Under the pieces are notes generated by a model. That model ran no database searches. It had not been told where the DNA came from and was given only the letters and a program-made list of their open reading frames with translations. From Sorex araneus (Eukaryota; Chordata; Mammalia; Eulipotyphla; Soricidae): DNA of 64,000 nt. Below, in pieces: positions 1 to 11,893 of the stretch (positions within the stretch are counted from its first letter, which is position 1; the number at the start of each line of letters is the position of its first letter). The translations under genes and the position numbers were made by a program. The stretch spans positions 11,926,566 through 11,990,565 of the forward strand of contig NC_073308.1 of assembly GCF_027595985.1 (NCBI RefSeq), written 5' to 3'.

Positions 1-318
1 AGTACATAAATTCAAACCTTATTTGTCTTCACAGTAGGTCTGAATCTAGTGGGGTACTCCTAACAACAATAGTGAGGTTTGTATTGAAATATTGAATGTA
101 ACCAAAGTAAACAGAATGTAAAATGAAACTTATCAGTTACAAGGTGGGGGGGCGGGATGGGAGGTGTACTGTGTGGGGTTTTTTTTTTTTGGTGGTGGTG
201 GAATATGGGCACTGGTGAAGGGATGGTTGTTTCAGCATTGTATAACTAAGACCTAAGCCTGAAAGCATTGTAATCTTCCACACGGTGATTTAATAAAAAA
301 ATTTTTTATTTAAAAAAA
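1..318 (+). repeat. 3' part of L1-like non-autonomous element
   Basis: The 5' end lies outside the window. The sequence matches 29195-29477 almost base for base: 'agtggggtactcctaacaac', then 'gaatgtaaccaaagtaaa', then 'ggtggtggaatatg'. It ends in 'cacggtgatttaataaaaaa' and an A-rich tail, the 3' end also seen on the L1 copies here. It has no coding frame. Confidence 0.75.
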
Positions 319-399
319 ATGCAATACTAAGCCTTCAGGAATGCCTGATGAACTCTAGTTGACTAATCTGCCAACCCCTAAAAGACACTGACTTTTCTT

Positions 400-1362
400 T
401 CTTTTTTCTGTGTGTTTTATTTTATTGAATCACCATGTGGAAAGTTACAAAGTTCTCAGGCTTATGTCTCAGTTATACAATACTCAAACACCCATCCCTT
501 CACCAGTGCACATATTCCACCACCAAAATCCCCAGTATATCTCCCATCCCTGCCCCCCCACCCCCACCTGCGTAACTGATGAATTTCACTTCATTTTCTC
601 TTTACCTTGATTACATTCCATATTTCAACACAAAACTCACTATTGTTGTTGGAGTTTCCCCCCAAAAAAGACAGCCCTACTACCAAGGAAGCATTTGATA
701 ATTAGTTTTCCATTGCTGAGAATGAAGAGATATGAAGTCCCACTGCTCCAAGTACATGACTCTTTTTTTTTCCTTTTTTTTTCTCGTCCCCCTTCCCTCG
801 CCACCCAGTTCATACCTGTTTGATAGACCTCATAATATGGTGGACGCCACGCCGCGTTTCTCCCCGAAAATGGGAAACAACTGGGAAAGAGGGAGATTTC
901 CTATCCTCGGCCCGCGTGGGGCTATGGCTTAGTTCACAGTCTAGAGAAATGGCTGCTACTTTGATTATCTTCAATATTTCAACAAAAAACTCACTATTAC
1001 TATTTTGAGTTTCCCCCCAAAGTCAGGCCTGCTAAAAAGGAACCGTTTCACATTGCTGACAATTAAGAGATGTTAAGTTGCGTGGCTGCTACCGCGGCAT
1101 CGTGGATTTGGATTTCTGTATAAAGTCCAGGGAAAATTCTGTCAGAAATTGCATCCCTGCAAGCTTTTACTTCCCTTTTGTGGTGCTCATAAGATGGAAA
1201 AGCCTGGAGAGAGAACCCTTCCCCGCGGGTGCCGCATGGGGCAGCGGCTCAGCTCACAGTCCAGAGGCCTCTCTGGGAGCTGCTAGCGTCCAAAGTAGTT
1301 CAGTTGGCCTCTGGGATCATGCTCGTGCAGCAGCTGAAAGGGATTTGTACATTTCTTTCTGT
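400..1362 (-). repeat. L1-like non-autonomous element, internally duplicated
   Basis: Minus-strand copy of the family bounded precisely at 28834-29477. The T-rich end 'attttattgaatcaccatg' at about 418-436 is its 3' end. The block 'catgctcgtgcagcagctg' near 1318 matches the 5' block of the other copy. The segment 'aaaactcactatt...gagtttcccccc' occurs twice (about 632 and 983), so this copy has a tandem internal duplication of roughly 345 bp. No protein is encoded. Confidence 0.65.
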
Positions 1363-1457
1363 GAGAATTTTATTCTTTTCTTAGGTTAATTCAGAAATAC
1401 TTGTTTTATTTGAGGCAAAGTTGTGAATGGGGATGTTTAAAATTTTTTCTCTCTCTG

Positions 1458-1622
1458 GGTTGGAGAGAGAGTACAGCAGGTAGGGCATTTGCCTTGCATG
1501 CGGCTGACCTGGGTTCGAGCCCCAGCATCCCATATGGTTCCCAGCACCGTGAGGAGAAATTCCTGAGTGCAGAGGCAGGAGTAACCCCTGAGCATTGCTG
1601 GGGTATGATCCAAAAAGAAAAA
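1458..1622 (+). mobile_element. SOR-type SINE
   Basis: tRNA-like head ('agtacagcaggtagggcat', B box 'gggttcgagcccc') followed by 'atcccatatgg' and 'gagtaacccctgagcattg', ending in an A-rich tail. Flanked by similar T/CTCT-rich sequence, probably its target duplication. Confidence 0.9.
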
Positions 1623-1979
1623 AAAATTCTCTCTCTTCTATTTTATTACTTAGAAATAGGACCATGGTTTTGGCAAATTGATTTTTTTAGCTTGCCACTT
1701 TACTGAACAAGTTCATAGTTTCTAGCAGCTTTTTGGTATAGATTTTAGGGATTCCTAGGTATAATATCATGTCCTCTGAAACTACTGAGAGTTTTGTTAC
1801 TTTTCTAGTCTGAAAGGCTTTACTATCTTTCTTGCCTAACTTTATTGAAAAGATTCATTTCAACTTCTCAGGCTATTGAGAACCTTCACTTGGATCCAAA
1901 TGTCACAAGTGGAACGGCAACCACAGCAGCCAGATACCTGGCGGAGAGGACTGACATTACTAGGGAACTCTCTCTAAAA

Positions 1980-2243
1980 GGAATGCATGGACTACAACAC
2001 CCAAAAGGAAAGAGAGAACAAAAGGGAATGCCCTGCCACAGAGGCCATGTGGGCATGGGGGAGGGGTGGTGGTGGTGGGAGGGACACTGGGATCATTGGT
2101 GGTGGAGAACGGGCACTGGTAGAGGGATGGGTACTCGATTATTGTATGACAGAAACGCAAACACGAAAGTTTGTAAGTATGTGACTGTACCCCATGGTGA
2201 TTCATGAATTAAAAATTTTAAAAAACAAATAAAAAAACCAAAA
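1980..2243 (+). mobile_element. L1 3' end (3' UTR fragment)
   Basis: Starts at 'ggaatgcatggactacaaca' and runs through the G-rich 3' UTR ('gagaacgggcactggtagag') to 'ccccatggtgattcatgaat' and an A-rich tail. It is the reverse complement of the 3' UTR block of the minus-strand L1 at 41870-42110. Confidence 0.8.
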
Positions 2244-3389
2244 GGAATGCATGGTCACAGAAATGGGACTTCTAGCAGAGCACCTGCCTGCAGTGCATGA
2301 GACTAAGAGTTCAATTCGGCACCAGCTCACATTAACTAGTGCAACACCTCACTGTGCACACTGATCTCCAGACCCCAAACTGGGTGAACCCCAGGCCAAC
2401 TGGAAAACACGGCAACAGTTATGGAAATCCTGCTCATGGCCAACACAAAGGTGACAACACAGCAAAGGGAAGAGGGCAGGGGAGGTCACTGCACAAAGAC
2501 AAGAGGGATGTGTGGGACATCCTAGTTTGTGGGGATCTCTGAGGTTATGATGCATTTCCTTAGTACTGATTTCAATGTCATATCTCTCATAATTCCCTTG
2601 GGTAGGAAAATGGAAAAAGCTTAATTTAGAGCTCAAGGACATGGATTAAAGGAGGATTCCAATCTAGATGTGGAAGAAAAGATCTAGTTTCAGGAGGGGA
2701 AACGGGCCTTGATAGTTCTCCCATGCTGAGTCCGTTTCCAATGGCTTCTGTCTGCTTCCTCAATCCTGATTTATATCCTGAAATGTTTATCCTCATTTAG
2801 TGGTGATGTGAAAGCTAAGATTGTATGCTAGGGGAAGAAAGACTTCCGAAGTTTAGTTCAAAGAAATAGCTTCTAGAAAAAAATTCCACACCTAAAAAAT
2901 AGCCAAGGAATGACAATATCCTGGGGCAGGAAGTGGTTTCAGAGCAGATCCTATTCCAGCCAATGAACACTCACGTCTGACAAGTTATAATTCAGAGGAC
3001 CAGCACTGTCCGCTCTTGCTCACAGTTACTGGATGAGCAGGATAGCTGGGGCAGGGCACCCCTCAGAGGAGTGAGGCCAAGGGGAGCCCTTCTCCTCTGT
3101 CACAGACAATGAGCTGAGGCTGAAGAGTTAAGAGCCAGGAGCCAGGGAAGCAGTTGCATTTCAGTGAGCGCAGGAAGCAAGAGACCCACATATCACCACA
3201 GTCCAGGGAGTTGCAGCTTTACTCTGACCACATCCAGTCAGCGGGTGTTTCACTGAGATGAGAGCTGTCTGCCCACCAGTGGGGAGAATGTGGGGAGAAC
3301 GTGGCGAGGTTGGACCTTCCCCATCATTAATGTGCCCTAGAGGCTCATTCTTAACATCTGAGCAAGAGGGGTCCCCAGAATACCCTTTG
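2244..3389. other. No gene recognised
   Basis: Mostly unique-looking sequence. 2270-2325 has a weak tRNA-like head ('tctagcagagcacctgcctg' and 'gagttcaattc') that may be an old SINE fragment. No frame shows a recognisable domain. Confidence 0.5.
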
Positions 3390-4640
3390 GCCCACTGTGT
3401 CATGCTGTTGTGCAATCAGCTGCACGTCCAGCCTGGACAACTCCGTCCCCTGAGGATTCTCCCTGCTGGTGACAGTTGAACTGGCAGCCTCAGCTAGCAG
3501 GGCAGGATGCAGCTGGGGGCTGAGAGGCAGCGACTGGTCTCACAGGAATCACACAGGTGGTGAAACTCCAGGTCAAGTGGAGCCACTGCTGCTGCTTCTC
3601 TTGCTCACTACGACAGCACTGACCTGACCATGACATCCAGGAAGGGGACCTGCTCCTCTCAGAAGGTGGACCCGGGGGAGCACTTCATTTCATCCCCACG
3701 TGAAGTCAGCCCGTGGCTGCAGAGAGGAGCAGGAGAGGAGAGTCCTCACCTCCCTCTAGGGAGCAGGTGACAGGAACAGAACTGACTAGAACAGCATCAA
3801 ATCCAGGCCGTGTCCACAGGGAACATGTGGGCACCCCGACTATGGACCGTGGCAGGAGCAGTGGGAGGGAGGGAGCTGCCCCATGAGCCCTGAGTGACCC
3901 ACTACCCTGCTGTTGAGGAAGAGAGCCTGGGTGTGGGCACAGCCATCAATGAGGGGTCTTGATGGTGTGGACAGTTGAGCTGCCAGCCTGGGGCCTGAGG
4001 ACAGACGCAGCTGAGGGACAGGGCAGTGCTTGGGCTCCCGCCAGCCACACAAGCAGTGTCCCTCCCACGGTCTGCCTGGCAGCTGCCCAGGGGTCCAGCA
4101 GTAGCCAGGCTAGAAGTCAGGGCTGTGGGAGCTGTGAATACTGGACTCTGTCAGGGACAGGCCCCCAGTCCTTGCCTGACCCAGAGTGTCCTCCCCTACC
4201 TGTCCTCCTCCTGAATCTGCTTCAGATCCTGGAAACAGATAATCAACCGCATCAAAAACACTGGAAAAAAAAGAAAGAAAACTTAACTTACAGACTGAGA
4301 GAACATTATTTGAACAGGTTAATTACGTGTATATTTCTGAGCATCTATATGTACATAAACAAAGGACATGAGTCACTCTAACAGTTCAGCAGTCACTAGA
4401 TTATTTCAGACAACAGTAATGTGCAATGCTGTGTCCAGAAACCTTATTAAAGAGTATAAGGAAGCTCCAGAGAGAACAGGCTCGGAGGGCCTGGCCCGGG
4501 CACAGGAGCAGAGTGAGGGGGCGCGGGATTCTGGAAGGAAGACAAGGCAATCCTTGATCCCTGTTCCCTAAGGTCTCTGTCCAGCAGGTGCTGGGACTGT
4601 GGGGCCACACTTAGCATCATGACTTGAAGGTCACATGAAA
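3390..4640 (-). pseudogene. Partial copies of the RalGDS-like gene 3' end
   Basis: Two tracts resemble the 3' end of the intact gene at 14780-15172. One is at about 3440-3560. The second is at about 3960-4240 ('gcagctgagggacagggcag', then 'ctgtcagggacaggcccc'). At 4195-4235 the minus strand encodes a short stretch like the terminal-exon motif FQDLELITEEER, but reads FQDLKQIQEEDR followed by a stop. The upstream half of that exon is replaced by A-rich unrelated DNA. I infer truncated local duplicates, not a working gene. Confidence 0.55.
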
Positions 4641-7560
4641 GGCTCAGCCTCTGTCATGGGGTCAGGCTCAGCTTCAGTCTTGAGTGCGTCCCGCCTCCTT
4701 GACTCTGGCAGCAATTTCCTACAGGTTTCTCTCAAACAGAGCTGCCCTGCGCTGTCCCAGGGACACCCCAGCCGCGCCCTCAGAACAAGCCTAAGGAAGC
4801 AAGGGGTGGAGGAAAGGGAGGCCACTGCAGGGGTGGTGACAGAGGAAGCAGACGTGGTCCCCAGGGAGCAGCTGGGTTGCACGAGGTCACCTGCCATGGC
4901 ACTCAGCATCTTTCAGGTGCAGTACAGACATGACAGTGCCTGTCAGTGAAACCCCCACGAGGAACAGCCCAGGCCATTTTCTGTCACTTACTCCTCTGGG
5001 GACCTGAATCAAATATCAAAGGATGAAATGTCACTGTGTTCACCGTAACTGTGAACAATAGCACTACTGGAAACAGAAAAGGATGGAATGCCGTGTAAAT
5101 TTTTAAAAAAGGAAACAAAACTGAAAAATGAAAAGTAAAAACTAGAAAATGAAGCTTTAAGGTTTTCAATTTTAAGTCAGTGAGGACCATGGCAAACAAT
5201 TGTGTGTTCCAATGTAAATATTACATTTTAAAGGTGCTTCATGGCTTACATTTTACATGTGTATCTGTCTGTATAACTAGGGTAAAACCCCGACATCACA
5301 GAAGAACCACGGCATGGGGCAGAGGACATACAGCAGAGGATGTGACACTGCCAGTGTGGACACTGGCTTCTCATAAGGGTCTTTCTGTTGGTGACAGTTG
5401 AACTGACCACCTGGGCCCTGGGTTCTATGGCCAAACAGGACATGGCTGTGGGGCAGAGGGTCAGTGGTGGGGGACCAGCAGCCACATCAATGATGTCCCT
5501 CTCAGGGTCAGTCTGGCAGCCGGCCCATGTGTCCAGCAGTCGGCAGGCTGGGAAGTCTGAGCTGTCCAGGACCATGATATGTCATTGGACTCTTTCAGGG
5601 ACAGGACCCATGGCCTGGCCAAGTTCAATCCTATCTTTCCTCACCTTGGCCCACGGAGAGCCCCTCCAAGTCCGAAAAGCGGGCTACAAACTGCTCTTCC
5701 TCTAGGGTGTGACTCGCTGTGGCCTCTGAGGGCAACGTGATCCCAGTCAGGAGTACATTTCCCTGGTCACATCGGGAAGGGCTGCAGAAAGGGCCTCCAG
5801 GGACGGGTGTCAGCACTCTGGGGGTGCAAGGTGAGGGAGGGGTCGTGGACTTTGCTAACAGAGGACCCTTCTTCCATCAGGCTCACGCAGCCTCCCCCGT
5901 TCTGACACGTCCAACAGCCGCTCCACCAGAACGTTCTTCAGGCACCTCCTGCTCCCCTTTGCCTTCCTCTCATGTTTATCTCCTTTCCCTGCAAGCAAAC
6001 AACCAAGTGCATGAGAAAGGGCCCCTGGGCCTCAGAGCTCCTCTGCCCAGCCCTGCCTGCACTACGGCCCGAAGCCACAGGGGCGCCACACAGAGAGCAG
6101 CGGGACCCTGGGCCAGGCTCTGAGCATCAGGTATTAGGGTCCTGGGGTGTCAGGCACTCAAGGCCACCCGCCCTGTGCTTGGGGTGTCACTGCATACGTC
6201 TCCGAGGTGGATCCTGGGGTCCCTCTGCCTCAGGGTCTCTGAGGGAGAGAGGGCCTGAGGGGTCCTGCAGAGCGTTTCCGCACGGGGGCTCTGCTGTTTC
6301 CTGGGCCTGGGGACTCGGCTGCTCCTCCCTCGGGACTCAGGGGCATCCCACGAGTCCTTTCAGACTGGCGATGGCCCCGTGCTGAGACGCAGGGTGAGTG
6401 TGGGCTCCCGCTGAGCGGCTCCCCCTCCACCTCCCCCAGCGGCCCAGTGCCCGGGTCAGAGGCCACGAAATCCTCCGTTTGCGAGTGTGGGCTCTCGCTC
6501 TGCGAGGACCAGGGTTAGGATGGGACCAGCCCTTTCCCCTTTGGGCAGGACCCCCGGACAGAGTGCGCTCCGTCCTCAGAGCGCCTGCGCACACCCCGCT
6601 GGTGGCCTCTGGAGCGCATCAGCCCTGCACACCTGTCCTGAGCCCGCACTGTCCCCTCCAGCAGACCGCCCCCCGCCCCATCTCCCCGACAGCACCCTCC
6701 CGATGCCTCCCCAGGGCCTGTCTTGCACATGCAGAGAAGATGGGAGAGTCTCCTAGAAACTCCGTGAGACCCCACTGCCCGGGCCCCTCCCTCTCAGCCT
6801 CTCCGCTCAGGCCTCCACCTCCCTGCCTCCACGGGGAAGCAGCTGCTCCACCCCGTGCTCCCGGCATAGCATGTTTTGGTGCTGGCTGGCATGAAGCTGG
6901 GATCCAGAGGCCAGCGTGTGGTTGGAGGAGGGACAGAGCTGCCGGGCTAGGATCCCGCCCGCAGCACCCAGCCGGCCCCACGGTGCGGGCAGGACACCGC
7001 GGAGTCACGTGGAAACAGGCAGCGCTGGACTGTCCCTCCTCACACCTGCCTCCCTGCTCTGCCTGCGGGGGCCCCACCCCGCGGCTCCGCGACCCTCCTA
7101 CTCTGGGCTCCGGGGCATGAGAGGGTCAGATGGACGCCTAGGAAGTCGGGGCTCTGCTGCTCATGCCGAGCTCCCAACCCTGCTCCCTGGGGCTGGGGGC
7201 AGTTGGGGGCAGCTGTCAGCAGCTGTGCTCTGGAGCCAGAGGGTTCACTCCGGAGGGTTGGACCGGGGCAGGTGGAGTGAGAGGCAGGCAAGGGAGTTTG
7301 GGGCAGTCAGGGGCTGCTCCCTCCCAGCCTGCTCTGGTTCCTGGGCTCTCTGTGACTCAGTGACCCTGGAAGGGGGTAGGGGGGCCCTGCATTCAGAGAA
7401 ATGATGTGTGAGCTCCAATTTCAACCAGTCCCCCAACAGAGCACCATGTGTCCACTCTGCCAGTGGGGACAGGAGGGCCCCTTCGAACTTCAGAGACCAC
7501 TTATTGCTCCAGCAGGACCTGTGGTTTGATGTCAAGTTCAAAGCCTGAGAGGAAAATGTC
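4641..7560 (-). pseudogene. Degenerate paralogue of the RalGDS-like gene
   Basis: 4730-5100 aligns by eye with 13200-13560 ('agggacaccccagccgcgcc' in both), 5160-5310 with 13790-13950, and 5390-5716 with the terminal exon region of the intact gene. The terminal-exon copy (about 5583-5716, minus) keeps an EQF..RFSDLEG-like core but then meets TAG. A copy of the 33-bp penultimate exon, with its acceptor 'tgtttgcttgcag', lies at about 5975-6010 but has no usable donor. 6120-6350 matches the following intron (15605-15830), and 7340-7460 resembles 19235-19340. The stop and missing donor argue for a pseudogene. Confidence 0.6.
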
Positions 7561-8384
7561 CATCCTGGAGGAAGCCAAGATAGTGCCGAAGGGAATGTTC
7601 TAGACAGGATTGTTCAGGATTCCTACCCTTAGATTAGGAATGAAACTCAGGGCAACTCTCTGGTTTGTTCAGTGACGACCTTCATGTCCCATGACATGTG
7701 CATTGTAGGTGTTCACTTCATAGAGTGCCTGAATAAGCACCCTGAGACCTGGAGTTGTCTCTGTCCCACAAACACCCCTAAACTAGCCCCAGCAAAGGCA
7801 AACATGGTAGCAGACGAATGAATAAAAAGGTGCTTCTTGAAATTTTTTAGAATCTGCCTTTGGTGTGACTTAGGGATGTAGGAGTCCAATCAGCTGGGGT
7901 CCAGGGTTACACCCTAGTCTGTGCTGGGGTTGGTCCTGGTGATCCTGGGAAATGTAGAGCTCCAGGCATCGAATCAAAAGGACCTTCGTGGAGAGCCTGT
8001 GCCCAGTCAGTGAGCGACTCTCCACACCCAGATGCCTTTGTGAATTATCAAAGGTCACAGAGCTTTGTGGCAGGAGGCGGGAGAGCCTTTTGGGGGAGAA
8101 ATCAACATTACCGTTAATACAGTGCTGGGGAAGTCAGGCGTCAGCAAAGCCCCTACATGACAGATCCCATGTTCTCTTCAAGAACCTTGTATGGTTCATC
8201 CTTTCCCGCCTTCCCTTCAGAGAAATCAGCTGACCCAGGAGAGGCACTGGGACCTTCCCAGGACACACAGCTAGAGGCTGGAGGAGCCCGGGAACTGGCG
8301 GGAGCACTCTCATCTGAGCACCACCTGCTCCAGGGACTGAGGGGATGGGGAAGGCCAGGTGTGGAGAAGGTTTATGGTAGAAAG
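7561..8384. other. No gene recognised
   Basis: No clear repeat or exon. It may be a diverged intron of the adjacent RalGDS-like pseudogene, but I see no decisive match. Confidence 0.4.
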
Positions 8385-8795
8385 CTAAGGCCAGGAATAT
8401 TGGTCCATGGTTGGAAGCCTGCCTCAAGGCCGGGGGAGAGGCAGTCGGGCTAGAGAAGGGACCATGATGACAACGATGGTTGGAAGGGATGGCTCTGGAT
8501 GGGGGATGTGACTGCGAGTGGGTAAAGGACCAAACATGACGATGGCCTCTCAGTATCTGTATTGCAGCCCATAATGCCCCAAAGTAGAGAGAGAGCGAGA
8601 GGAAAGGTGCCTGCGACAGAGGCAGGCTGGGGTGGGGGGAAGGTAGTGGCAGGAGGGATATGGGGGGATATCAGTGGTGGGAAATGTACACTGGTTGAGA
8701 GATGGGTGTTGGAACATTTTATGACTGAAACTAAGTCCTGATAGCTTTATAACTGTACCTCACAATGATTCAATAAAAAAGTGACAAAAACTTTT
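8385..8795 (+). mobile_element. L1 3' UTR and tail
   Basis: Reads 'ggtccatggttggaagcctg', 'ggaccaaacatgacgatggc', 'ctcagtatctgtattgcagc', then 'cctcacaatgattcaataaa' and an A-rich tail. The same order of blocks is found at 22030-22367 and 28360-28759. 5' truncated, non-coding. Confidence 0.85.
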
Positions 8796-9857
8796 AACAA
8801 GTTTATGGTAAAAATTATATGGGTAGAAACAACACAGAAATTGTTTCTCCATGAGAAGTCAGGTGCCAGAAAGTCCCCCCGGGTTCCTGCCCCAGGGTCA
8901 GCATCATACAGTCCTCAACCTGAGACAGGAGGGACTCGGTTTGCATGCTAGGTGGGCGGGGAGGGACAGGGCAGTGACCTCACATGGCCTCATGAGGATT
9001 TGACCAGAATTCTCAGCCCAGCAATTTCACCTCAGGAATTTGCACAGAGGAGGAACATGAGCCCCAGCACTCAGCAGTGCTCTCGTCTGACCTTCAGGAT
9101 GGCAACCTTGAGCTCCTTAGAGCCCTGGGTGTAGCTGAGGAGCTCAATCTCTGCCATCATTACAGGTGATGTGAAAAGGTGATGTGACCGAGTCTCAAAC
9201 ATCACCACTGCAGAGACACAACAGAGGAAGACTGCCCACACGATACCAGGGCACCAGAGACCTGAGCACCTGTGAGCCCAAGGTCCTTTCATGCATCTCC
9301 CTAAGGCCTCTTCTGTCCCCCCAGAGAGAAGGGGCACCTCTGGGAACAAGAGTATGTGGAGGGGGCAGAATCTCCTGCCCCTGCGCCAGGCTGTCTTCAC
9401 CGGGGCCCCTTGGAGGGGAGTGGGTTCAGTTTCCCTCCCTGAACCGAACAGAGCCCCAGCAGCCAAAACCCTCCAGAACCCAGCCATAGCCATGCTCAAA
9501 GCCCCTCTCCACACGCTCAGTGAGCATCACGCATGAAGGAACCGGCAGAGGAACCCAGCTGTGCGGGACCTGGGGCTGAGATCTCCAAGCCTGCTTGAAT
9601 CAGGACTGGCCACCTCTCCCAGATCCCCCATGTTCCAGTAGCTTGGCACTCACACCCACAAACTGCCCCCGGCACCATGTAATCTCATCAATGGCCAAGA
9701 TCCAGAGACTATAAAACAAAGCTCCCGGAAGCTGGCATCTGCATTTGCGGCCACACAACCTCTTAGAGTCTAGCCCACTGATGTGCCTGAAGCAGCACAC
9801 ATGTGTTTGGTTTTAACATACTTGCTTGCATTTTCTTCTATACATTCTCCATCCCTC
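8796..9857. other. No gene resolved; possible diverged exon remnants
   Basis: 8895-8935 ('gggtcagcatcatacagtcc') resembles 20150-20180 inside the first resolved exon of the intact RalGDS-like gene, so the degenerate paralogue may extend to here. A minus-strand open stretch at 9071-9190 is not recognisable as any family. Confidence 0.35.
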
Positions 9858-10115
9858 CCGGAGAGCCGGAAAGCTATGGAGAGTATCCCACGCACACAGC
9901 AGAGCCTGGCAAGCTCCCTGTGGTGTATTTGATATGCCAAAAGCAGTAACAATGACAGGTCTTACTCCCCTGCCCCTGAAAGAGCCTCCAATATGGCACT
10001 GTTGGGAGGATGAGTAAGGAGAGGCTGCTAAAATCTCAGGGCTGGGACTAATGGAGCCATTACTGGTGCCTGCTTGAGCAAATGGATGAACAACGGGATG
10101 ACAGTGATACAGTTA
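9858..10115 (+). mobile_element. SINE with second body type, long form, 5' truncated
   Basis: Contains 'cggagagccgg', 'agagcctggcaagctccctg', 'gatatgccaaaagcagtaac' and 'aaatggatgaacaacgggat' and ends in a CAGTGA-type tail. An extra block of about 80 bp ('aagagcctccaatatggcac' onward) is absent from copies at 39484 and 53927. No tRNA-like head is left. Confidence 0.75.
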
Positions 10116-11510
10116 CCCCAGGCCTACAAATCCCAAGGAGAAGGTAAAGGCCAGTAAGACTTCAGCTTCTCCCGCACCACCAGACTCAGTGTGCAGTGCC
10201 TGGAATGTTCTTTGGCTGGGAGCTGTTCTCTGCTCTGATGGACTCGCATGAGTGGACAGAGTGTCCCTTCCTTTCTGAGCTCAGGCATCACCTTTGTGCT
10301 GCAGGTTCCAAGCATAGGTGGACATTTGGTTTGAGCCCGCCAGCATCCACACCTCCAGTGCACAGCCTGGAGGACAGAGGGGCTGTGGTGTCCCGAGCAC
10401 GGGGACATGTGTGTAGACACCTGCCTTTCAAGAACTGGTCACTCTCCTCATCCGTCAGCTCTGAGGGACAGACCACCCCCTGAGCCCTCCCACCCTACTA
10501 AAGGAAAGGACAGGGACACAGCTCGGACAAAGAGCAGCAGCTGAGTCGTCCCCCCACCCCGCCCCACCCTGACGCTGCCAGGCTGCAGGAGCAAAGGGCT
10601 CTGTGGGCAGTGCCCTGCCTGCCTCAGTCACACACACAATGGGCCGGCAAAACTCACAGTTGGCGCCTACTGGCTGAGCGTGCGGTGTCTGCACCCTTCA
10701 CCAGGCTCCCACGGGAGGGGGTGTTGTCTCCCAGGAAGCTCCCTGAAGGCGAGCAGCTCTGGGAATCCGGTGTCCTGGCATGGCAGTGCACAGACCACCT
10801 GCTTTTCTGCTCAGCATCTTAGTGTCTGTCGCATCCTCAGGGCTGTCCGGGGACCGGGTGGCCACTGGAGTTCCAGCCAGCACCAGCCTCCACCTCTGCA
10901 TGTCAGCTCAGCAGCTCACAAACCTGGGAAGAAGCCGCCTCCCCCCCTTCAGGGCGACTGTGCAGTTGCCAGAGGCTGCAGGGGGCGCCTGGTTCCCTGG
11001 AGCTCAAGGGAGATTGAGGGATTTACCTTTCAGCGTTTGATATTGGCTGACATCAAACTCTTTGCTTCTTAGAGTAAAGGGAGGAGGAAAACCATAGAGA
11101 CAGCCTTTGTCACTCCCCGCAGGCCCCTGGGGAAGAGCAGACAGACAGAACAGACACTTGGACCCTGCGTACCTCCACCGTCTCTGTTCTCTAGCCTGGT
11201 TCATTCCAGGGCCATCAGGGTCTTCTCTCATAGCAGCATTTCAGGGTGTCCCTGTCTGAGCCCACGGACCCACAGCAGCCCCGGGTGGGTGGCTCCAGCT
11301 CCCGGAGTTCGGAAGGAGATGTGAGTGGAACACTGTCTCAAGGAGTGTGTCAGGGCTGAGGCTCACACAGCCTGCAAGCCTGTGTTCAGTAGGATTCAGA
11401 GATACAATTTAGAAATTTATTGAACACAAAGTTGAATTCACTGTTCTCCTTTTGGAATTTAAATACGTGTAGTCAGTAAATATTAATGTTTTTTTTACAA
11501 ATGGCAGTTA
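10116..11510. other. No gene recognised
   Basis: GC-moderate, unique-looking sequence inside the duplicated RalGDS-like locus. The open stretches are short and have no recognisable domain; I could not place exons here. Confidence 0.4.
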
Positions 11511-11684
11511 GGAGCCAAATAGATAGTACAAGGGGCATGAAACTTGACTTGCATGCGGCTGACCAGGTTTGATTCACCACATTCCATAGGGTCCCCCAGG
11601 ACCACCAGGAGTTATTCCTTTGCACATAGCCAGGAGTAACCCCTGAGTATCCCTGGGTATGACCAAAAACTAATAAAAAAGAAA
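11511..11684 (+). mobile_element. SOR-type SINE
   Basis: Diverged head ('agatagtacaaggggcatga', B box 'aggtttgattca') and body 'taacccctgagtatccctgg' with A-rich tail. Flanked by 'aaatggca' on both sides, a likely target-site duplication. Confidence 0.85.
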
Positions 11685-11715
11685 AAATGGCAAATAGATC
11701 ACAGTAAAATCAGGT

Positions 11716-11893
11716 GTCTTGAGCCTGAAGAGATGGTCCAGAGTATATGTTGCATCTCTTTGGTGCAGGAGAGATGGTCCAGAGCATGTGGTCCATCTCC
11801 TGTATGCAGGAGAGATGGTCCAGAGCACGTGGTACATCTCCTGTATGCAGGAGAGATGGTCCATATAAAAGATGCTCCATCTCTTATATGCTG
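11716..11893. repeat. Minisatellite, about 4 units of 42-46 bp
   Basis: The unit starts 'gagagatggtccagagca' and ends 'ccatctcctgtatgcag'. Two inner units differ at only a few bases; the outer units are more diverged. In each unit GAGATGG and CCATCTC can pair, so each could fold into a short hairpin. Confidence 0.85.
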
